A stretch of DNA of 64,000 nt from Shewanella corallii (GTDB lineage Bacteria > Pseudomonadota > Gammaproteobacteria > Enterobacterales > Shewanellaceae): assembly GCF_023349125.1 (NCBI RefSeq), contig NZ_JAKIKT010000003.1:456789-520788 (forward strand), written 5' to 3'. A program made the translations under genes and the position numbers. Of this stretch, positions 63,909-64,000 are shown piece after piece (positions within the stretch are counted from its first letter, which is position 1; every line of letters begins with the position of its first letter). Under the pieces are notes generated by a model. It was not told where the DNA came from. It worked only from the letters and a program-made list of their open reading frames with translations, and searched no databases.

Positions 63909-64000
63909 TGGTTAAGCCTCTCGAGTCATTAGTATCAGTTAGCTCAACGCCTCACAACGCTTACACACCTGACCTATCAACGTCCTAGTCTCGAACGGCT
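63909..64000 (-). rRNA. rrl: 23S ribosomal RNA, 3' end only
   Basis: The last about 92 nt of 23S, including GTTGAGCTAACTGATACTAA and the closing GAGGCTTAACC. The rest of the gene continues beyond the window; the exact 3' end is placed by analogy to E. coli. Confidence 0.93.

Overview
The window looks like chromosome of a Shewanella or a very close marine gammaproteobacterium. The strongest marker is a small tetraheme periplasmic cytochrome c (cctA/STC type). Supporting it are the gene neighbourhoods comEC-msbA-lpxK-ycaR, lolCDE, mfd-csiV, nagZ-ycfP, sdaA/cysB/topA/astB and bioA/bioBFCD, and DUF3135 and CorA genes beside fur. Taxonomy is inferred from gene content only. Most of the window is ordinary housekeeping DNA with tight operons and clear rho-independent terminators between convergent genes.

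Layout. 1-6.2 kb: end of an RND efflux permease, a YfcC-type carrier, and yhdT-panF. 6.2-16.5 kb: cell-envelope biogenesis (comEC-msbA-lpxK-ycaR; lolC-lolD-lolE), a DUF2062 membrane protein, a PilZ protein and a GNAT acetyltransferase. 16.6-23.7 kb: mfd-csiV, acylphosphatase, a 650-bp gene-free stretch with a candidate small RNA, and nagZ-ycfP. 24-36 kb: sdaA, cysB, a coiled-coil membrane protein, topA, astB, a large Ig-like lipoprotein and a dicarboxylate/amino-acid symporter. 36.4-42.4 kb: a nitroreductase, a DoxX protein, a MITE-like element, and a TPP-riboswitch-controlled thiamine uptake operon (TonB receptor, YkoF-like protein, PnuT, kinase). 42.4-50.2 kb: ycfL, thioesterase, hinT, M61 peptidase, LuxR regulator, a broken cytochrome b561 gene, cctA, htpX and pepE. 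50.2-55.4 kb: the divergent biotin genes with a likely BirA operator between them. 55.5-61.6 kb: DyP peroxidase, a TraF-like barrel, cobB with a small P-loop kinase, fur, DUF3135, corA and a small membrane protein. 61.7-64 kb: the tail of an rRNA operon on the minus strand, interrupted by an IS630-family element.

Mobile DNA and RNA oddities are the most interesting content. Two short non-autonomous elements are present. One (37821-38087) supplies the stop codon of the thiamine-operon kinase. The other (47267-47525) sits in the cytochrome b561 pseudogene beside cctA and shares its termini with the decayed IS630 element at 62098-63203. In the rRNA tail the order on the minus strand is 23S, tRNA-Val, 5S, tRNA-Asp, terminator, then a 97-nt expanded tRNA-Asp-like gene. 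Its likely original terminator has been separated from it by the IS. No CRISPR array, prophage or recognisable defence system was found. I found no clearly new multi-gene system; the best novelty candidates are the expanded tRNA-like RNA, the candidate small RNA at 21.5 kb and the sirtuin-kinase pair.
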